Assembly (NCBI GenBank): GCA_029101205.1
Contig: JAQXQO010000117.1
Span: 1-32,964 of the forward strand
Source: Coriobacteriales bacterium
GTDB lineage: Bacteria > Actinomycetota > Coriobacteriia > Coriobacteriales > Atopobiaceae
Direction of reading: 5' to 3'
Length of the DNA: 32,964 nucleotides
The translations under genes and the position numbers were made by a program. The notes beneath the pieces are model-generated. The model had not been told where the DNA came from. It was given only the letters and a program-made list of their open reading frames with translations, and ran no database searches. This document shows positions 1-9,181 of this stretch, piece after piece. Every line of letters begins with the position of its first letter. Position 1 is the first letter of the stretch.

Positions 1-744
1 CTGCATGCACTTCAGGATGATGGACTCCAGCGCCGCATCAACGCGCGGGGTTATCTGGCTGGGCGGCTTGGGCTGCTCGCGCACCTGCTTCAGGGCAACG
101 GTGATGGCGTCGTCGCCGTCGAACGGCACGCGGCCGGTGGCTGCCTCGTACATCACGATGCCGAGGGAGTACAGGTCGGTGGTGGGTCCCAGGGGCTTGC
201 CCTGAGTCTGCTCGGGCGACACGTAGTGTGCGGTGCCCAGGACCGAGTTGTCCGTGGTCAGGTGGCTGTTCTTTGCCCGCGCGATGCCGAAGTCCATCAC
301 CTTGATGTTGCCGTCGGGCTGCACCATGATGTTTTGCGGCTTGATGTCGCGGTGAATGATGTCGTGGCGGTGGGCCACCGAAAGCGCCTGCGCTATCTGC
401 GAGCCAATCTGTGCCACCTTGCGGCAGTCCAGTGCGCCGTGCCTGCGGATGCCGCTCTTTAGATCGGTGCCGCGCAGGTACTCCATGATGATGTAGTAGG
501 TGTCGCCGTCCTTGCCCCAGTCGTACACCGACACGATGTAGGGGCTCTGCAGGGCTGCGGCAGCCTGTGCCTCCTGCTTGAAGCGCGCGGCGAACGACGG
601 GTCAGCCGCGTACTGGGGCAGCATGGTCTTTATGGCTACCGTTCTGCCGAGGACCTTGTCGAGTCCGCGGTACACGATGGCCATGCCACCCGTGCCTATC
701 TTGTCCTGGACCACGTAACGGCCACCAAGAACCCTAGCTGGCAT
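1..744 (-). CDS. pknB: PknB-like serine/threonine protein kinase, C-terminus cut by window edge
   Basis: Eukaryotic-type Ser/Thr kinase; 248 N-terminal codons are visible and the frame runs off the left edge without a stop. Seen: glycine loop GTGGMAIVYRG (residues 17-27), ATP-binding Lys39 in VAIK, catalytic HRDIKPQN (131-138), DFG at 151-153, and SPE in place of APE (176-178). The ATG at 744 has AGGAG six bases upstream. It is the last visible gene of the fhaA-fhaB-pstP-rodA/pbpA operon. The 129-bp gap to the preceding gene holds an inverted repeat (CCACAT 774-779 / ATGTGG 795-800) that may tune readthrough. Actinobacterial PknB proteins usually continue with a transmembrane helix and extracellular PASTA repeats that sense peptidoglycan fragments; that part lies outside the window, so PknB rather than PknA identity is inferred. 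Confidence 0.93.
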   Translation of the reverse strand, partial: MPARVLGGRYVVQDKIGTGGMAIVYRGLDKVLGRTVAIKTMLPQYAADPSFAARFKQEAQAAAALQSPYIVSVYDWGKDGDTYYIIMEYLRGTDLKSGIRRHGALDCRKVAQIGSQIAQALSVAHRHDIIHRDIKPQNIMVQPDGNIKVMDFGIARAKNSHLTTDNSVLGTAHYVSPEQTQGKPLGPTTDLYSLGIVMYEAATGRVPFDGDDAITVALKQVREQPKPPSQITPRVDAALESIILKCMQ

Positions 745-873
745 CAAATTCTCCTATCAACCACGTAGCCATGCCACATTTTGTCTGAAGTGCGATGTGG
801 TGCGTTTGAAGCGTCGACGTTCGTCGTGTGACTGGTCCCGTGCGCCGAGCCCGGGCCTCACCTCGTTTGTGTG

Positions 874-3708
874 TCATGACGCCGCCCCCTTGGACTGGAC
901 GTTCAGGCAGGCCGAGAAGACCTGACCCGCAACCTCAGCCGCCACGCCCGTGACGTCCTTGCCGTTGCCCTCGATGCAGACCGAGATGGCCACGGTGGGC
1001 GAGTCGTAGGGAGCAAAGCCTATGAACAGCGAGTTGATGGAGTTGTTCCCCACCTGCGCAGTTCCGGTCTTTCCTGCCACCTTGTAGCCGCTGACGCGAG
1101 CACCCGTGCCGGTGCCGCTTTGCACGACCGCCAGCATGGCTTCCTTCACGCTGGCTGCCGTCTCGGACGAGACGGCCTTGCCCAGCGACTTGGGGGAGGT
1201 CGTGGACGTGGTGGCGCCGGAGGGCGACAGCACGTGGTCCACGATGTAGGGGTTCATCACGATGCCGTTGTTTGCGATGGCGGCGGCGACCACGGCGTTC
1301 TGCATGACCGTGGTCTGGGGGCCGGCGGGGCTGGAGTGCTCGCCCACGGGCTGGCCGCAGGCGGCCCACGCGGTCTCCCACTCGGTCATCTCGGACGGGT
1401 CGGGCATCAGCGACGCGGTGCAGGAGAAGTCCTGTCCCAGCGAGCTGCCGTAGCCGAAGGCCTTCGCATAGCTGACCAGGGTGTTGGCACCCAGCTTCGT
1501 GCCGATCTGACCGAAGGCGGTGTTGGCCGAGTAGGCCAGCGCCTCGGACAGCGAGATTTCGCCGTAGCCGGTGTTGTGGTCATTCGAGACCGACTGTCCG
1601 CCTATGTTCATGGACGCGGGCGCGTTGATGGTGCTGTTCAGCGTGTAGGTGCCGGTCTCGAGCGCGGCTGCCAGCGTGACGACCTTAAAGGTGGAGCCAG
1701 GCGTGTACAGCTGCGTGGTGCGGTCCACCAGGGAGCTGCTGGAGCTGGTGAGCGCGGCGCTGATGTTGGTCAGGTCGTACGTGGGGTTCGAGGCCTTCGC
1801 CAGGACGGCTCCCGTGGAGGGGTCCAGCACCACGATGGCGCCGGTGTAGTTCTTCAGTGCGCTCTCCGCAGCCTTCTGCATCTGGTAGTTCAGCGTCAGG
1901 ACCACGGAAGACCCGGGCGTCTGGATGCCGGCGAGCGAGTTCAGGGCATCCTGCCAGGTGGAGTAGTTCTGCTGGCCGGTCAGGGTGTCGTTCATGCTGG
2001 ACTCGATGCCCGAGCTGCCATACTGCGTGGAGATGTAGCCCACGGTGTGAGCTGCCACCGAGCCGTTGGGGTAGGAGCGCACGTAGGTGCCGTCGGCCTG
2101 CTGCACGCTCTCGACCAGCGTCTGTCCGTCGGAGGTGATGATGGCGCCGCGTTGGACGTAGGCGGTGCGAGCGATGGTGTGGTTGTTGCTGGGCATCTCG
2201 CGATACTCCTGGGCACGCACCACCTGGATCACGGTCAGGTGCGTGATCAGCAGGGCAAACAGCACTGCGAACACCGTGATGAGGTGCACCAGGCGGTTGC
2301 CTAGGGCCACGCGGCCCAGGACGCCGGACTCGGGGGTGTCCAGACCAAAGCTGCCGCGCACGTGGCTGCCGTGAGCCACCGCGGCGGCCTTCTCGGAGCG
2401 TACCTGGGGCATGGTGCCGGCGCCGGCCATCTGGGTGTCGCGGCCGGTGGCCTCGTCGCCTGCGCGCAGCAGCAGGCCAACCACGATGAAGCTGGCCAGA
2501 AGCGAGCTGCCGCCCTGGCTCATGAAGGGCAACGTGACGCCGGTCAGGGGCAGGAAGCCCGTGCAGCCGCCCACGATGAGGAAGGCCTGGAAGGCGATGG
2601 AGGTGGTCAGGCCGATGGCGGTGAAGGCCGAGATGTCGGACTTTGCGCGCGCAGCCGTGGCGAAGCCGCGGACGGCGAACAGCATGTAGGCAATCAGCAC
2701 GGCAGCGCCGCCCAGAAGGCCCATCTCCTCGCCGATGGCCGAGAAGATGAAGTCGGACTCGACCACGGGAATCAGCGTGGGCATGCCCTTGCCGATGCCG
2801 GAGCCGATGAGGTCACCGTCGGCCAGGGAGTACAGCGACTGAATCAGCTGGTAGCCGCCGTCGGGGTTCCCGAAGGGGTCCAGCCAGATGTCGATGCGGT
2901 TCTGCACGTGGGAAAAGACGTGGTAGCACACGACGCCGCCCAGCAGCAAAAGAACCAGCGAGATCAGCACGTAGCTGACGCGCCCCGTGGTGGCGTACAG
3001 CATGACCACAAAGAAGGTAAAGAAGAGCAGGGCGCTGCCCAGGTCGCGCTCGAACACGACGACCAGCAGGCTGATGCCCCACATGGCCAGAAGCGGCATC
3101 AGCATGCGCGGACGGGGCAGTGCCAGGGGCCCCACCTTGTGCGTGGACGCCGAGAGGAGCTCTCGGTGCTCGGCAAGGTAGGCCGCCAGGAAGAGGATTA
3201 TCAGGATCTTCGCCAGCTCGCCGGGCTGGAAGGAGAACGGGCCAAACGTGATCCACAGCTTGGAGCCGCCGCGCTCGGTGCCGATGAGCATGGGCAGCAC
3301 CAGCAGTGCCACGCCCAGAAGGCCCATGATGTACTTGTACTGTGCCAGGTCATCCAGGCTCTTTACCAGGAACAACGTCAGCACCATGGCGCCCACCGAG
3401 ATGAAGAGCCACACGACCTGACCCACGGCCAGCTCGGGCTTCAACCTGGTGACGAAGGCGATGCCTATGCCGGACAGCACAAAGACCAGCGGCAGTATGA
3501 CCGGGTCGGCGCCGGGCGCCAGGAACCTGATGGCCACGTGGGCCACCGCAAAGGCGGCAAACAGGCCGATGGGCACCGCCAGCGTCTGGAACGTCACCGC
3601 CGTGTTGGTGTTTATGACGTACATGGCGTACAGCAATATCACGGGCAGAGCCCCGGCACACAGCAGCAGAAGCTCCGTGTTTCTTCTGGTGATGATTGAC
3701 TTGCCCAT
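874..3708 (-). CDS. SEDS (FtsW/RodA) - class B penicillin-binding protein fusion
   Basis: One 944-residue chain joins a peptidoglycan polymerase and its partner transpeptidase. Residues about 15-440 are a multi-pass SEDS (RodA/FtsW/SpoVE) domain that would polymerise lipid II. After a linker and one more TM helix (about 475-500) comes a class B PBP whose transpeptidase motifs are all present: STFK with catalytic Ser672, SAN at 727-729, and KTG at 880-882. In most actinobacteria rodA and pbpA are neighbouring genes in this same operon, so this is a natural fusion of the pair. The ATG at 3708 is preferred over the GTG at 3717 because it has GGTGAG four bases upstream and lies one base after the pstP stop. 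Acts at the cytoplasmic membrane in elongation or division. The order of neighbours suggests control by the kinases and phosphatase. Confidence 0.95.
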   Translation of the reverse strand: MGKSIITRRNTELLLLCAGALPVILLYAMYVINTNTAVTFQTLAVPIGLFAAFAVAHVAIRFLAPGADPVILPLVFVLSGIGIAFVTRLKPELAVGQVVWLFISVGAMVLTLFLVKSLDDLAQYKYIMGLLGVALLVLPMLIGTERGGSKLWITFGPFSFQPGELAKILIILFLAAYLAEHRELLSASTHKVGPLALPRPRMLMPLLAMWGISLLVVVFERDLGSALLFFTFFVVMLYATTGRVSYVLISLVLLLLGGVVCYHVFSHVQNRIDIWLDPFGNPDGGYQLIQSLYSLADGDLIGSGIGKGMPTLIPVVESDFIFSAIGEEMGLLGGAAVLIAYMLFAVRGFATAARAKSDISAFTAIGLTTSIAFQAFLIVGGCTGFLPLTGVTLPFMSQGGSSLLASFIVVGLLLRAGDEATGRDTQMAGAGTMPQVRSEKAAAVAHGSHVRGSFGLDTPESGVLGRVALGNRLVHLITVFAVLFALLITHLTVIQVVRAQEYREMPSNNHTIARTAYVQRGAIITSDGQTLVESVQQADGTYVRSYPNGSVAAHTVGYISTQYGSSGIESSMNDTLTGQQNYSTWQDALNSLAGIQTPGSSVVLTLNYQMQKAAESALKNYTGAIVVLDPSTGAVLAKASNPTYDLTNISAALTSSSSSLVDRTTQLYTPGSTFKVVTLAAALETGTYTLNSTINAPASMNIGGQSVSNDHNTGYGEISLSEALAYSANTAFGQIGTKLGANTLVSYAKAFGYGSSLGQDFSCTASLMPDPSEMTEWETAWAACGQPVGEHSSPAGPQTTVMQNAVVAAAIANNGIVMNPYIVDHVLSPSGATTSTTSPKSLGKAVSSETAASVKEAMLAVVQSGTGTGARVSGYKVAGKTGTAQVGNNSINSLFIGFAPYDSPTVAISVCIEGNGKDVTGVAAEVAGQVFSACLNVQSKGAAS

Positions 3709-3709
3709 G

Positions 3710-5107
3710 CTACTCACCCGATCCCTGGGTCGATTGCGAAGTGGAGTCTTGCTGCGCCGACTGCGCGGTGGCCTCTACGTTCTGCTGGGCGGCCTGCGCG
3801 GCAGCCTCGCCGGTGGCCGCTGCCTCCGAAGGCGCCGACTCACCCGTCTCGGCGGGGGTGCCGCTGGAGGACTGGTCTGTCGTCGCGGCCGCGTCCGACG
3901 AGCTCTGCTCGCCCCTTGCCTCGGCCGCCGCCTCTGCGGCCTTTGTCTTGTCGGCGTCTATCTGGTTGCGGTACTGCTCGATGGTGGCCCGCCCGGCCGA
4001 CTCGCTCTCGACGTGGATGCCGGAGTCCAGCTGGTGCTGGGTCGCCTCTGGCAGATCGCTGACCTGCACCGAGCTGGTATCCACGAGCTCGTACAAGGGC
4101 AAGCCCAAAAAGTCTCCGTTCAGGCCCCGGTACACGCCGACCGACCCGTCGTTGTTTCCGACGTACCAGTTGTTGCGCACCAGCCCGAACGTGGCGACGC
4201 CCACCACGGCTAGGGCGGCAAGGGCCACGATGAGCCACACCATGACGGCCTTGCGCCTGCGTTCGCGGTGTACCTCGGCCAGGCCGTCCTCGACGACGTC
4301 GATGACCACCACGGTCACGTTGTCGTGCCCGCCGGCGGTCAGGGCGGCAGAGGTCAGGTTGTTGGCCGCGGCCTGGGGCGTGGCGCTGGAGACGGCCAGG
4401 GCCTCGATGTCCTTGTCGGGCACCATGCTGGACAGGCCGTCCGAGCACACGATGACGCGGTCTCCCGCCTGCACGCCCAGCGTGAAGTGGTCGGCGTACA
4501 TGTCGGGGTCCGAGCCCAGGGCCCGGGTGATGATGGAGCGTGACGGGTGCAGACGAGCCTCGTCGGCTGTGATTTCGCCTGCATCCACCAGCTCTTCCAC
4601 GTAGGAGTGGTCGTGTGTGATGCGCACTAGAGAGCCGGCATGCAGCAGGTACACGCGGGAGTCGCCCACGTGCGCCACGGCCATGCGGTTCTTGTCTATG
4701 AGGACGCAGGTGGCGGTGCAGCCCATGCCGGGCTTTCCCTGCCCCTGCTTGGCGCCTTCCAGCACGGCGGCGTTGGCGGCCTCGACGGCTGCGCCCAGCG
4801 CCACGTCGTCTGCGGTCTCGGGCGCCTGCGCACCTATGGTGTCGACGGCTATCTTGCTGGCGACCTCGCCCGCGGCGTGGCCACCCATGCCGTCGCACAC
4901 GCAGAACAGCGGCGCCCGCACCAGGAACGAGTCCTCGTTGTGCTCGCGCACTAGGCCCACGTCCGAGCGGGCGCCCCACGAGAGGTACTTCGAGCTGCCA
5001 GTGGCGGTGTCTGCACCGGGCCGGTTCTCGACGGGCATCTCGTTGCGGCCGGGGACGTTCACGGGCTCCGGCGTGCTTTCGGTGTTTTGGTCGAGCTCCT
5101 CGCTCAT
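3710..5107 (-). CDS. pstP: PP2C-family serine/threonine protein phosphatase (PstP-like)
   Basis: 465-residue metal-dependent phosphatase that should reverse phosphorylation by the operon's Ser/Thr kinases. Metal-binding and catalytic acidic residues are visible: REHNED (Asp59), CDGMGGH (Asp72), GDSR (149-152), SDG (Asp223) and GGHDN (Asp262). A disordered N-terminal tail of about 40 residues precedes the catalytic domain. One TM helix (about 287-309) follows a basic stretch and leads to an extracytoplasmic region ending in a long Ala/Ser/Gln/Thr-rich low-complexity tail (about 390-465). The start overlaps the fhaB stop by four bases (ATGA), so translation is probably coupled. Family and position match actinobacterial PstP; the low-complexity tail is the unusual part. 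Confidence 0.94.
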   Translation of the reverse strand: MSEELDQNTESTPEPVNVPGRNEMPVENRPGADTATGSSKYLSWGARSDVGLVREHNEDSFLVRAPLFCVCDGMGGHAAGEVASKIAVDTIGAQAPETADDVALGAAVEAANAAVLEGAKQGQGKPGMGCTATCVLIDKNRMAVAHVGDSRVYLLHAGSLVRITHDHSYVEELVDAGEITADEARLHPSRSIITRALGSDPDMYADHFTLGVQAGDRVIVCSDGLSSMVPDKDIEALAVSSATPQAAANNLTSAALTAGGHDNVTVVVIDVVEDGLAEVHRERRRKAVMVWLIVALAALAVVGVATFGLVRNNWYVGNNDGSVGVYRGLNGDFLGLPLYELVDTSSVQVSDLPEATQHQLDSGIHVESESAGRATIEQYRNQIDADKTKAAEAAAEARGEQSSSDAAATTDQSSSGTPAETGESAPSEAAATGEAAAQAAQQNVEATAQSAQQDSTSQSTQGSGE

Positions 5108-5517
5108 CGACGGCTCACTCGCATGATGGTGTCGCCAATCTGCACCTCGTCACCGTCGCGCAGCGTGACGGGCTGGCCGATGAGATGGCCGTTCACCATG
5201 GTGCCGTTGGTGGAGTGCAGATCCTCCAGCACCAGGGCGGGACCCTGCAACGTGAAGCGTGCGTGCGTGGCCGAGACGTATGGCTCGTCGATGACGATGT
5301 CGGACGAGGGCGAACGGCCCACGACGACGGGGCCCAGCATGTCTACGTGCAGGCCCCTCAGCTGCTTCGAGCCCTTCTCGACGTCGACGGACCAGATGGC
5401 CGCGTCGCGGCGCTGGCCGCGCACAAGGCCGATGCCCGTGCGCATGGCGGCAAAGAGGAACAGGTACAGCAAGATCACGAGGAGGATGCGACCTGCGAAC
5501 AGTATGAGGTCGATCAT
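5104..5517 (-). CDS. fhaB: FhaB/FipA-like membrane-anchored FHA protein
   Basis: 137-residue protein with one N-terminal TM helix (about 4-25) and a C-terminal FHA domain (about 62-134) that should bind phosphothreonine. Seen: GRSPSSD (67-73), the SATH recognition stretch (82-85) and HSTNGT (101-106). The start is set at the ATG at 5517, one base after the fhaA stop and with AAGGG upstream; an in-frame upstream ATG at 5595 lies inside fhaA and adds an unlikely tail. It overlaps the phosphatase by four bases. In mycobacteria the equivalent protein links kinase signalling to the division and elongation machinery; the same role is inferred here from operon position. Confidence 0.92.
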   Translation of the reverse strand: MIDLILFAGRILLVILLYLFLFAAMRTGIGLVRGQRRDAAIWSVDVEKGSKQLRGLHVDMLGPVVVGRSPSSDIVIDEPYVSATHARFTLQGPALVLEDLHSTNGTMVNGHLIGQPVTLRDGDEVQIGDTIMRVSRR

Positions 5518-5518
5518 G

Positions 5519-6619
5519 CTAGTTGCCCTTGAACTGGAGGTTGATGAGGCCAATGGTGATGACGTCGCCGTCGCGCAGCGAGCAGGCCTCGACATCTATG
5601 TCGTTGACCAGGGTGCCATTGGTGGAGTTGAGGTCGTTGATGACCCACTCGCCGTTGTCGTAGGTCAGCATGGCGTGGTGGCGCGACACGTTGGGGTCGT
5701 GCAGCACGATGCCGCCGGGCGTGCGCTCGCGGCCGATGGCGGTGCGCGGTGCGGTGGCGACGTAGGTGTGGCCGGACTGCATGTCGGTCAGGGTGCAGGT
5801 GGCGGGACGAGCGGCGTCGGCCACGGGCTCCGATGCTACGACGGTGGGGGAGTCCTCCTGCTGGGGCTCGGCGGCCTGCGGGGCGCTCACGGCCTCGGGC
5901 TGCTGCGCCGGCGCGTAGGCGGCGTTCGCCTGGGCTTGGCCCTTCTCGTAGTTCTCCTCGGCGATGTCCTCCAGGACCTCGTTGGGAATCACGTCCAGGC
6001 CGTCCATGCCGGAGTCGCCGGACACGGGGGAAGCCACGACGGGCTGTGCGTATGCGGGCTGGGGCTGAGCCGTCGGCTGCTGCGGCACGGGCTGCACCGA
6101 GGCCGCCACGGGCTGCATGGGCTGGACGGGCTGCATGGTGGGGGCTGCCTGCGAGACGCGCGCGCCGGGGACCGGACGCACGCCCTGCGCCTGGACGGGC
6201 TGGCGGCCCAGGAAGGCGTTCTCCTCGTCGCGCAGGCGCGCCAGGGTCTTCGGGTCGACGTTCTCGGCAAAGACGGCGAACTTGCCGGGCTTCAGGCCCG
6301 GGTCCACCATGAAGCGCACCAGGGGGCGTCCCACGAACGTGTAGCCGCGCTTCTTTGCTTGGGCCTCGACCAGCGCCGAAACCTCGTCGGTGATCTGGGG
6401 ATACAGGGTGCGCATCCTCTGGTCGTCCGCGGAGGAGACCAGCACCGTGTACAGCGCGGGTGCCGTGTCGACGCCCTCGATCACGAAGGTCTCGTCCTCC
6501 ATCTCGCGTACCGCACGCTTTGCGAGCTTCTTGAACGAGAAGGGCGTCGTGGCGTTGTTGTCGTTTGCGTCTCCAAAGATGGCGCCGATGCGCTGCTCAA
6601 AGACATTCAGTACGTTCAT
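5519..6619 (-). CDS. fhaA: FhaA-like protein: DUF3662 domain plus FHA domain
   Basis: 366 residues in three parts. An N-terminal DUF3662/FhaA_N domain (about 1-130) starts with MNVLNVFEQR. A long Pro/Gln/Ala-rich linker (about 138-265) follows. The C-terminal FHA domain (about 272-364) carries GRER, the phospho-recognition stretch SRHH and NSTNGT. In mycobacteria FhaA binds phosphorylated partners, including the MviN pseudokinase, and regulates late peptidoglycan synthesis; the same is inferred here. The start codon overlaps the stop of the upstream kinase by four bases (ATGA), with GAGGA as ribosome binding site. Confidence 0.93.
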   Translation of the reverse strand: MNVLNVFEQRIGAIFGDANDNNATTPFSFKKLAKRAVREMEDETFVIEGVDTAPALYTVLVSSADDQRMRTLYPQITDEVSALVEAQAKKRGYTFVGRPLVRFMVDPGLKPGKFAVFAENVDPKTLARLRDEENAFLGRQPVQAQGVRPVPGARVSQAAPTMQPVQPMQPVAASVQPVPQQPTAQPQPAYAQPVVASPVSGDSGMDGLDVIPNEVLEDIAEENYEKGQAQANAAYAPAQQPEAVSAPQAAEPQQEDSPTVVASEPVADAARPATCTLTDMQSGHTYVATAPRTAIGRERTPGGIVLHDPNVSRHHAMLTYDNGEWVINDLNSTNGTLVNDIDVEACSLRDGDVITIGLINLQFKGN

Positions 6620-8472
6620 TGACTATCCTCACCCTCTGGGCTCATGCGATCTGAACCTATAAGGACATCCATCGCACACATAATTCCTCCCCAGACTAGC
6701 GCAACCGCGAGGGCGGTCGCTTCCTCAGGGGTCCATATGCCGCCATTTTCCACGTGTGATAGCACGGCTAGGCAAACGGCGACTATCGCAAAGCACGCCG
6801 CCTGCCCCACGATCCGGAAGGTCAGCGTTCCTCTGGACGAGAACCACGAGCACGCCCCCGCCGCCGCAGCGCAGCCGAGCATCGTCCACCAGCTCCAGGG
6901 GTCCAAAAGCAGCGTCGCGCATGATGACGCCAGCTGGGCGGGGGCAAACGACGCAGCCCAGCACCGCTGTACAAACTTGCACAAAAGCCAAGAAGCGCCA
7001 CCCGTTGCGGCGGCCTGCAGGGGCACGGCCGCCAGGCCCGCTATGGCGGGCCCGCACAGCGAGGAGCCCAGCGTCGAGGGCAGAAGAACCGCGGTCGTGG
7101 CAGAGCGCTCCTTGCGGCCGGCGTAGGCCCACCACGCCAGGCTGACCACGCCCAGCACCAGCGCCACCGGCATGGAGCCCGAGCCCTCCTGTGCCGATGT
7201 GGCCAGCACTAGCGCCGCCAGCACCAGCGCCGAGCCCAGCGGCGGCCAGACCCAGGTGCACCCGCCGGCCGCCAGAGACACCGCCAACTGTGCCTGCCAA
7301 GAGGTCTGCAGCACAAAGGGCAGGACGCGAAACGCGAGGTAGGCCGTGCACAGGGCGCCCGCACCCCGGGTGATGGCGGGGCGCAGCCAGGGGAAGCGCT
7401 CCGCCCAGGTGAGCCCTGGGTCCGCATCGGCGCCCAAGGGGCCGTCGTCTCCTGCCTCGGCCTGCTCTATGAGGTCGCGCAGCGAGGCCTGGCCCTCCTG
7501 GGGGTCTCCCAGGTTGGGAACCACGGTCTTTGCCAGCTCCTCCACGGAGGCCATGCGACCTGCGGGGTCGGGGTCCAGAGCTCGCAGGAGCGTCTCCTCC
7601 ACGATGCCCGCCAGCTGGGGCTCCACCTTCGAGAGGGCGGGGGTGGGGCCGTGCATGATCTTTTGCAGCGACGCCGAGGCGCTGGGCGCCCGATAGGGAC
7701 AGCTGCCCGTCAGTGACTCCCACACCACGACCGCAAGGGAAAATATGTCGCTGCGCTCGTCCACCAGCTCGCCGCGTATCTGCTCCGGGGGCATGTAGCC
7801 CACCGTGCCGCCGCGCGCCCCGCCGTAGCCGGCGGCAGAGGCCAGAGTAGCCATGCCAAAGTCGCCCAGCTTTACGGTGCCGGTGCGGTCAATCATGATG
7901 TTGGCGGGCTTTATGTCCAGGTGGAGCACGCCGTTCTCGTGTGCGAAGGCCAGGGCCGCCGAGACGCTCTCCAGCACGTGGGCGCACTCGTCAAAGGTCA
8001 GGACACCACCCTCCACGCGCTGCAGCAGGTCCTGCAGGTTCAGGCCGTCCACGTACTCCATGACCAGATACGAGCTCGTGGCGTCCGTCTCGAAGTCGAA
8101 CACCGTGACTATGTTGGGGTGCGCCAGCATGCCCGAGGTGCGTGCCTCGGCCAAGGCCTCGTCCAACGTGGACGCAGCCTGGGGGTCAGAGCCTGGCAGC
8201 AGCAGGGGCATGCGCTTTATGGCCACGCGCCGCTGGAGCCTGGTGTCCCAGCAGACGCTGACCGTGCCGAACCCGCCCTCGTTGTTCTGCGCCAGCACGC
8301 GATAGCGTCCCAGCAGCATGCGACCTACCGCATCGGGGCGTGCCTGTTCTGCGCCCTGGGCGTCCGGGCGCATCGCTGCGCCCTGGGCGTCCGGGCGCAT
8401 CGCTGCGTCCTCGGGCGACCCGACGGGGCTCCCTGTAGGGCGCGATGGCTGTGACGACCTGAATCCCTGCAC
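6616..8472 (-). CDS. Membrane serine/threonine protein kinase with polytopic C-terminus
   Basis: 618 residues. A disordered N-terminus (1-50) with a duplicated MRPDAQGA unit precedes a protein kinase domain (about 54-315): glycine loop EGGFGTV, Lys86 in VAIK, HLDIKPANIM (184-193), DFG at 204-206 and PPE at 228-230. The HRD arginine is replaced by leucine. The C-terminal half (about 365-600) is hydrophobic, with roughly seven or eight possible TM helices, unlike the single TM plus PASTA layout of PknB. The GTG start at 8472 has GAGGAG five bases upstream; the longer in-frame ATG at 8589 is less likely. First gene of the operon. An AT-rich stretch with a TAAAAT -10-like box (8559-8564, minus strand) may hold its promoter, back to back with that of tRNA-Leu. 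Confidence 0.9.
   Translation of the reverse strand: MQGFRSSQPSRPTGSPVGSPEDAAMRPDAQGAAMRPDAQGAEQARPDAVGRMLLGRYRVLAQNNEGGFGTVSVCWDTRLQRRVAIKRMPLLLPGSDPQAASTLDEALAEARTSGMLAHPNIVTVFDFETDATSSYLVMEYVDGLNLQDLLQRVEGGVLTFDECAHVLESVSAALAFAHENGVLHLDIKPANIMIDRTGTVKLGDFGMATLASAAGYGGARGGTVGYMPPEQIRGELVDERSDIFSLAVVVWESLTGSCPYRAPSASASLQKIMHGPTPALSKVEPQLAGIVEETLLRALDPDPAGRMASVEELAKTVVPNLGDPQEGQASLRDLIEQAEAGDDGPLGADADPGLTWAERFPWLRPAITRGAGALCTAYLAFRVLPFVLQTSWQAQLAVSLAAGGCTWVWPPLGSALVLAALVLATSAQEGSGSMPVALVLGVVSLAWWAYAGRKERSATTAVLLPSTLGSSLCGPAIAGLAAVPLQAAATGGASWLLCKFVQRCWAASFAPAQLASSCATLLLDPWSWWTMLGCAAAAGACSWFSSRGTLTFRIVGQAACFAIVAVCLAVLSHVENGGIWTPEEATALAVALVWGGIMCAMDVLIGSDRMSPEGEDSQ
8351..8404. repeat. Two perfect 27-bp tandem repeats inside the kinase gene
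   Basis: A 27-base unit occurs twice in a row (8351-8377 and 8378-8404) and keeps the reading frame. It duplicates nine residues containing MRPDAQG in the disordered N-terminal region of the kinase. It looks like recent slippage and could vary in copy number between strains. Confidence 0.9.
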
Positions 8473-8576
8473 GTCAGCTCCTCGTTTGTGCTTCGTTTGC
8501 CGCGTCGCGGGCGCGGCGCCTTCCGTGGCGCCGCATGTGCTGCCGAAAACTTTTTTCCATTTTACGAGATTCATGC

Positions 8577-8605
8577 TTGCACAAAACAAAACGGTTTAGT
8601 AGAGT
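8577..8605 (+). promoter_or_regulatory. Promoter of tRNA-Leu
   Basis: TTGCAC (8577-8582) and TAGAGT (8600-8605) are separated by exactly 17 bases. Transcription would begin about six bases before the mature tRNA 5' end. The spacing fits a housekeeping sigma-70 promoter. Confidence 0.6.
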
Positions 8606-8617
8606 ATGAAACCGCAC

Positions 8618-8704
8618 GCGGGCGTGGCGGAATTGGCAGACGCGTACGGTTCAGGTCCGTATGAGAGCAATCTCATGAAGGTTCAAGTCCTTTCGCCCGC
8701 ACCA
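8618..8704 (+). tRNA. tRNA-Leu (anticodon CAG)
   Basis: 87 bases including an encoded CCA. The acceptor stem GCGGGCG pairs with CGCCCGC. The anticodon stem TACGG/CCGTA encloses a 7-base loop with CAG at its centre, reading the CUG codon that dominates this GC-rich genome. A long variable arm (TGAG...CTCA) marks it as a class II tRNA. The T-loop TTCAAGT is present. Confidence 0.96.
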
Positions 8705-8715
8705 AGCACTCTAGG

Positions 8716-8748
8716 AGCGCTTCGACCAACTGGTCGGAGCGCTTTTCT
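8716..8748 (+). terminator. Rho-independent terminator after tRNA-Leu
   Basis: A 12-bp stem (AGCGCTTCGACC with GGTCGGAGCGCT, one G-T wobble), a four-base loop and a T-rich tail TTTTCTT. Confidence 0.85.
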
Positions 8749-8783
8749 TGTATGTATGCGTATTGTCCTTGCGTCATCAACGC

Positions 8784-8813
8784 ATAAAGAAAAGGGCGCC
8801 CCAAAGGCGCCCT
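8784..8813 (-). terminator. Rho-independent terminator of the small membrane protein gene
   Basis: On the minus strand AGGGCGCC and GGCGCCCT form a perfect 8-bp stem around a five-base loop, followed by TTTCTTTAT. It ends transcription of the gene at 8848-9069 and stands tail to tail with the tRNA-Leu terminator. Confidence 0.85.
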
Positions 8814-8847
8814 CCTGTGATGACCCACTTGGTCGAAATTGCCGCGG

Positions 8848-9069
8848 CTACTTGTTGTCGTCGTCGAACTCGGACCAGCCGCTCTCGTCGTTATCGTCGT
8901 CGAACAGGTCCCAGTCGTCAGGCGACTTCTTGTGGTTGTAGAACTCGCGCCTGGTCTTGCGCTCCAGCAGGAATGCAATGAGCAAAAACAGCAGTATTCC
9001 GCCGACCAACAGGCAGGTCACGCCGGGCCTGGTCCCAAACAGCCAGTTCATAAAGTCCAAAAACCACAT
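8848..9069 (-). CDS. Small single-pass membrane protein with acidic tail
   Basis: 73 residues. One hydrophobic helix (about 16-35) is followed by a basic stretch ERKTRREFYNHKK and a strongly acidic C-terminus rich in Asp and Glu (about 49-72). The charge pattern suggests the C-terminus is cytoplasmic. The ribosome binding site is GGAAAGG about eight bases before the ATG, and a terminator follows. It is divergent from serS. I do not recognise a characterised family; a conserved small hypothetical protein of Coriobacteriia is the likely status. Confidence 0.75.
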   Translation of the reverse strand: MWFLDFMNWLFGTRPGVTCLLVGGILLFLLIAFLLERKTRREFYNHKKSPDDWDLFDDDNDESGWSEFDDDNK

Positions 9070-9110
9070 GCGTGTGCCTTTCCTTCAAAGCGTCATGTGC
9101 GAATGTGGAC

Positions 9111-9122
9111 AAGTATATACTT
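9111..9122. promoter_or_regulatory. 12-bp AT-rich palindrome between divergent genes
   Basis: AAGTATATACTT is perfectly self-complementary and sits in the 112-bp gap between the small membrane gene (minus) and serS (plus). It contains TATACT on both strands and could be a shared -10 element or an operator. No convincing -35 box is visible at standard spacing on either side. Confidence 0.3.
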
Positions 9123-9181
9123 TGGAGCACCTAGTATGCGCAGGCTGACAACGTGCCCAGCCGAAATAGAGAGGGAGTTCC

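Noticed and set aside
2362-3699. 445-residue plus-strand frame opposite the SEDS domain
   Set aside because: Shadow frame; the minus strand has conserved membrane and PBP motifs, this one has none.
9070-9181. T-box leader for serS
   Set aside because: The gap is only 112 bases and has no specifier loop, T-box sequence or antiterminator.
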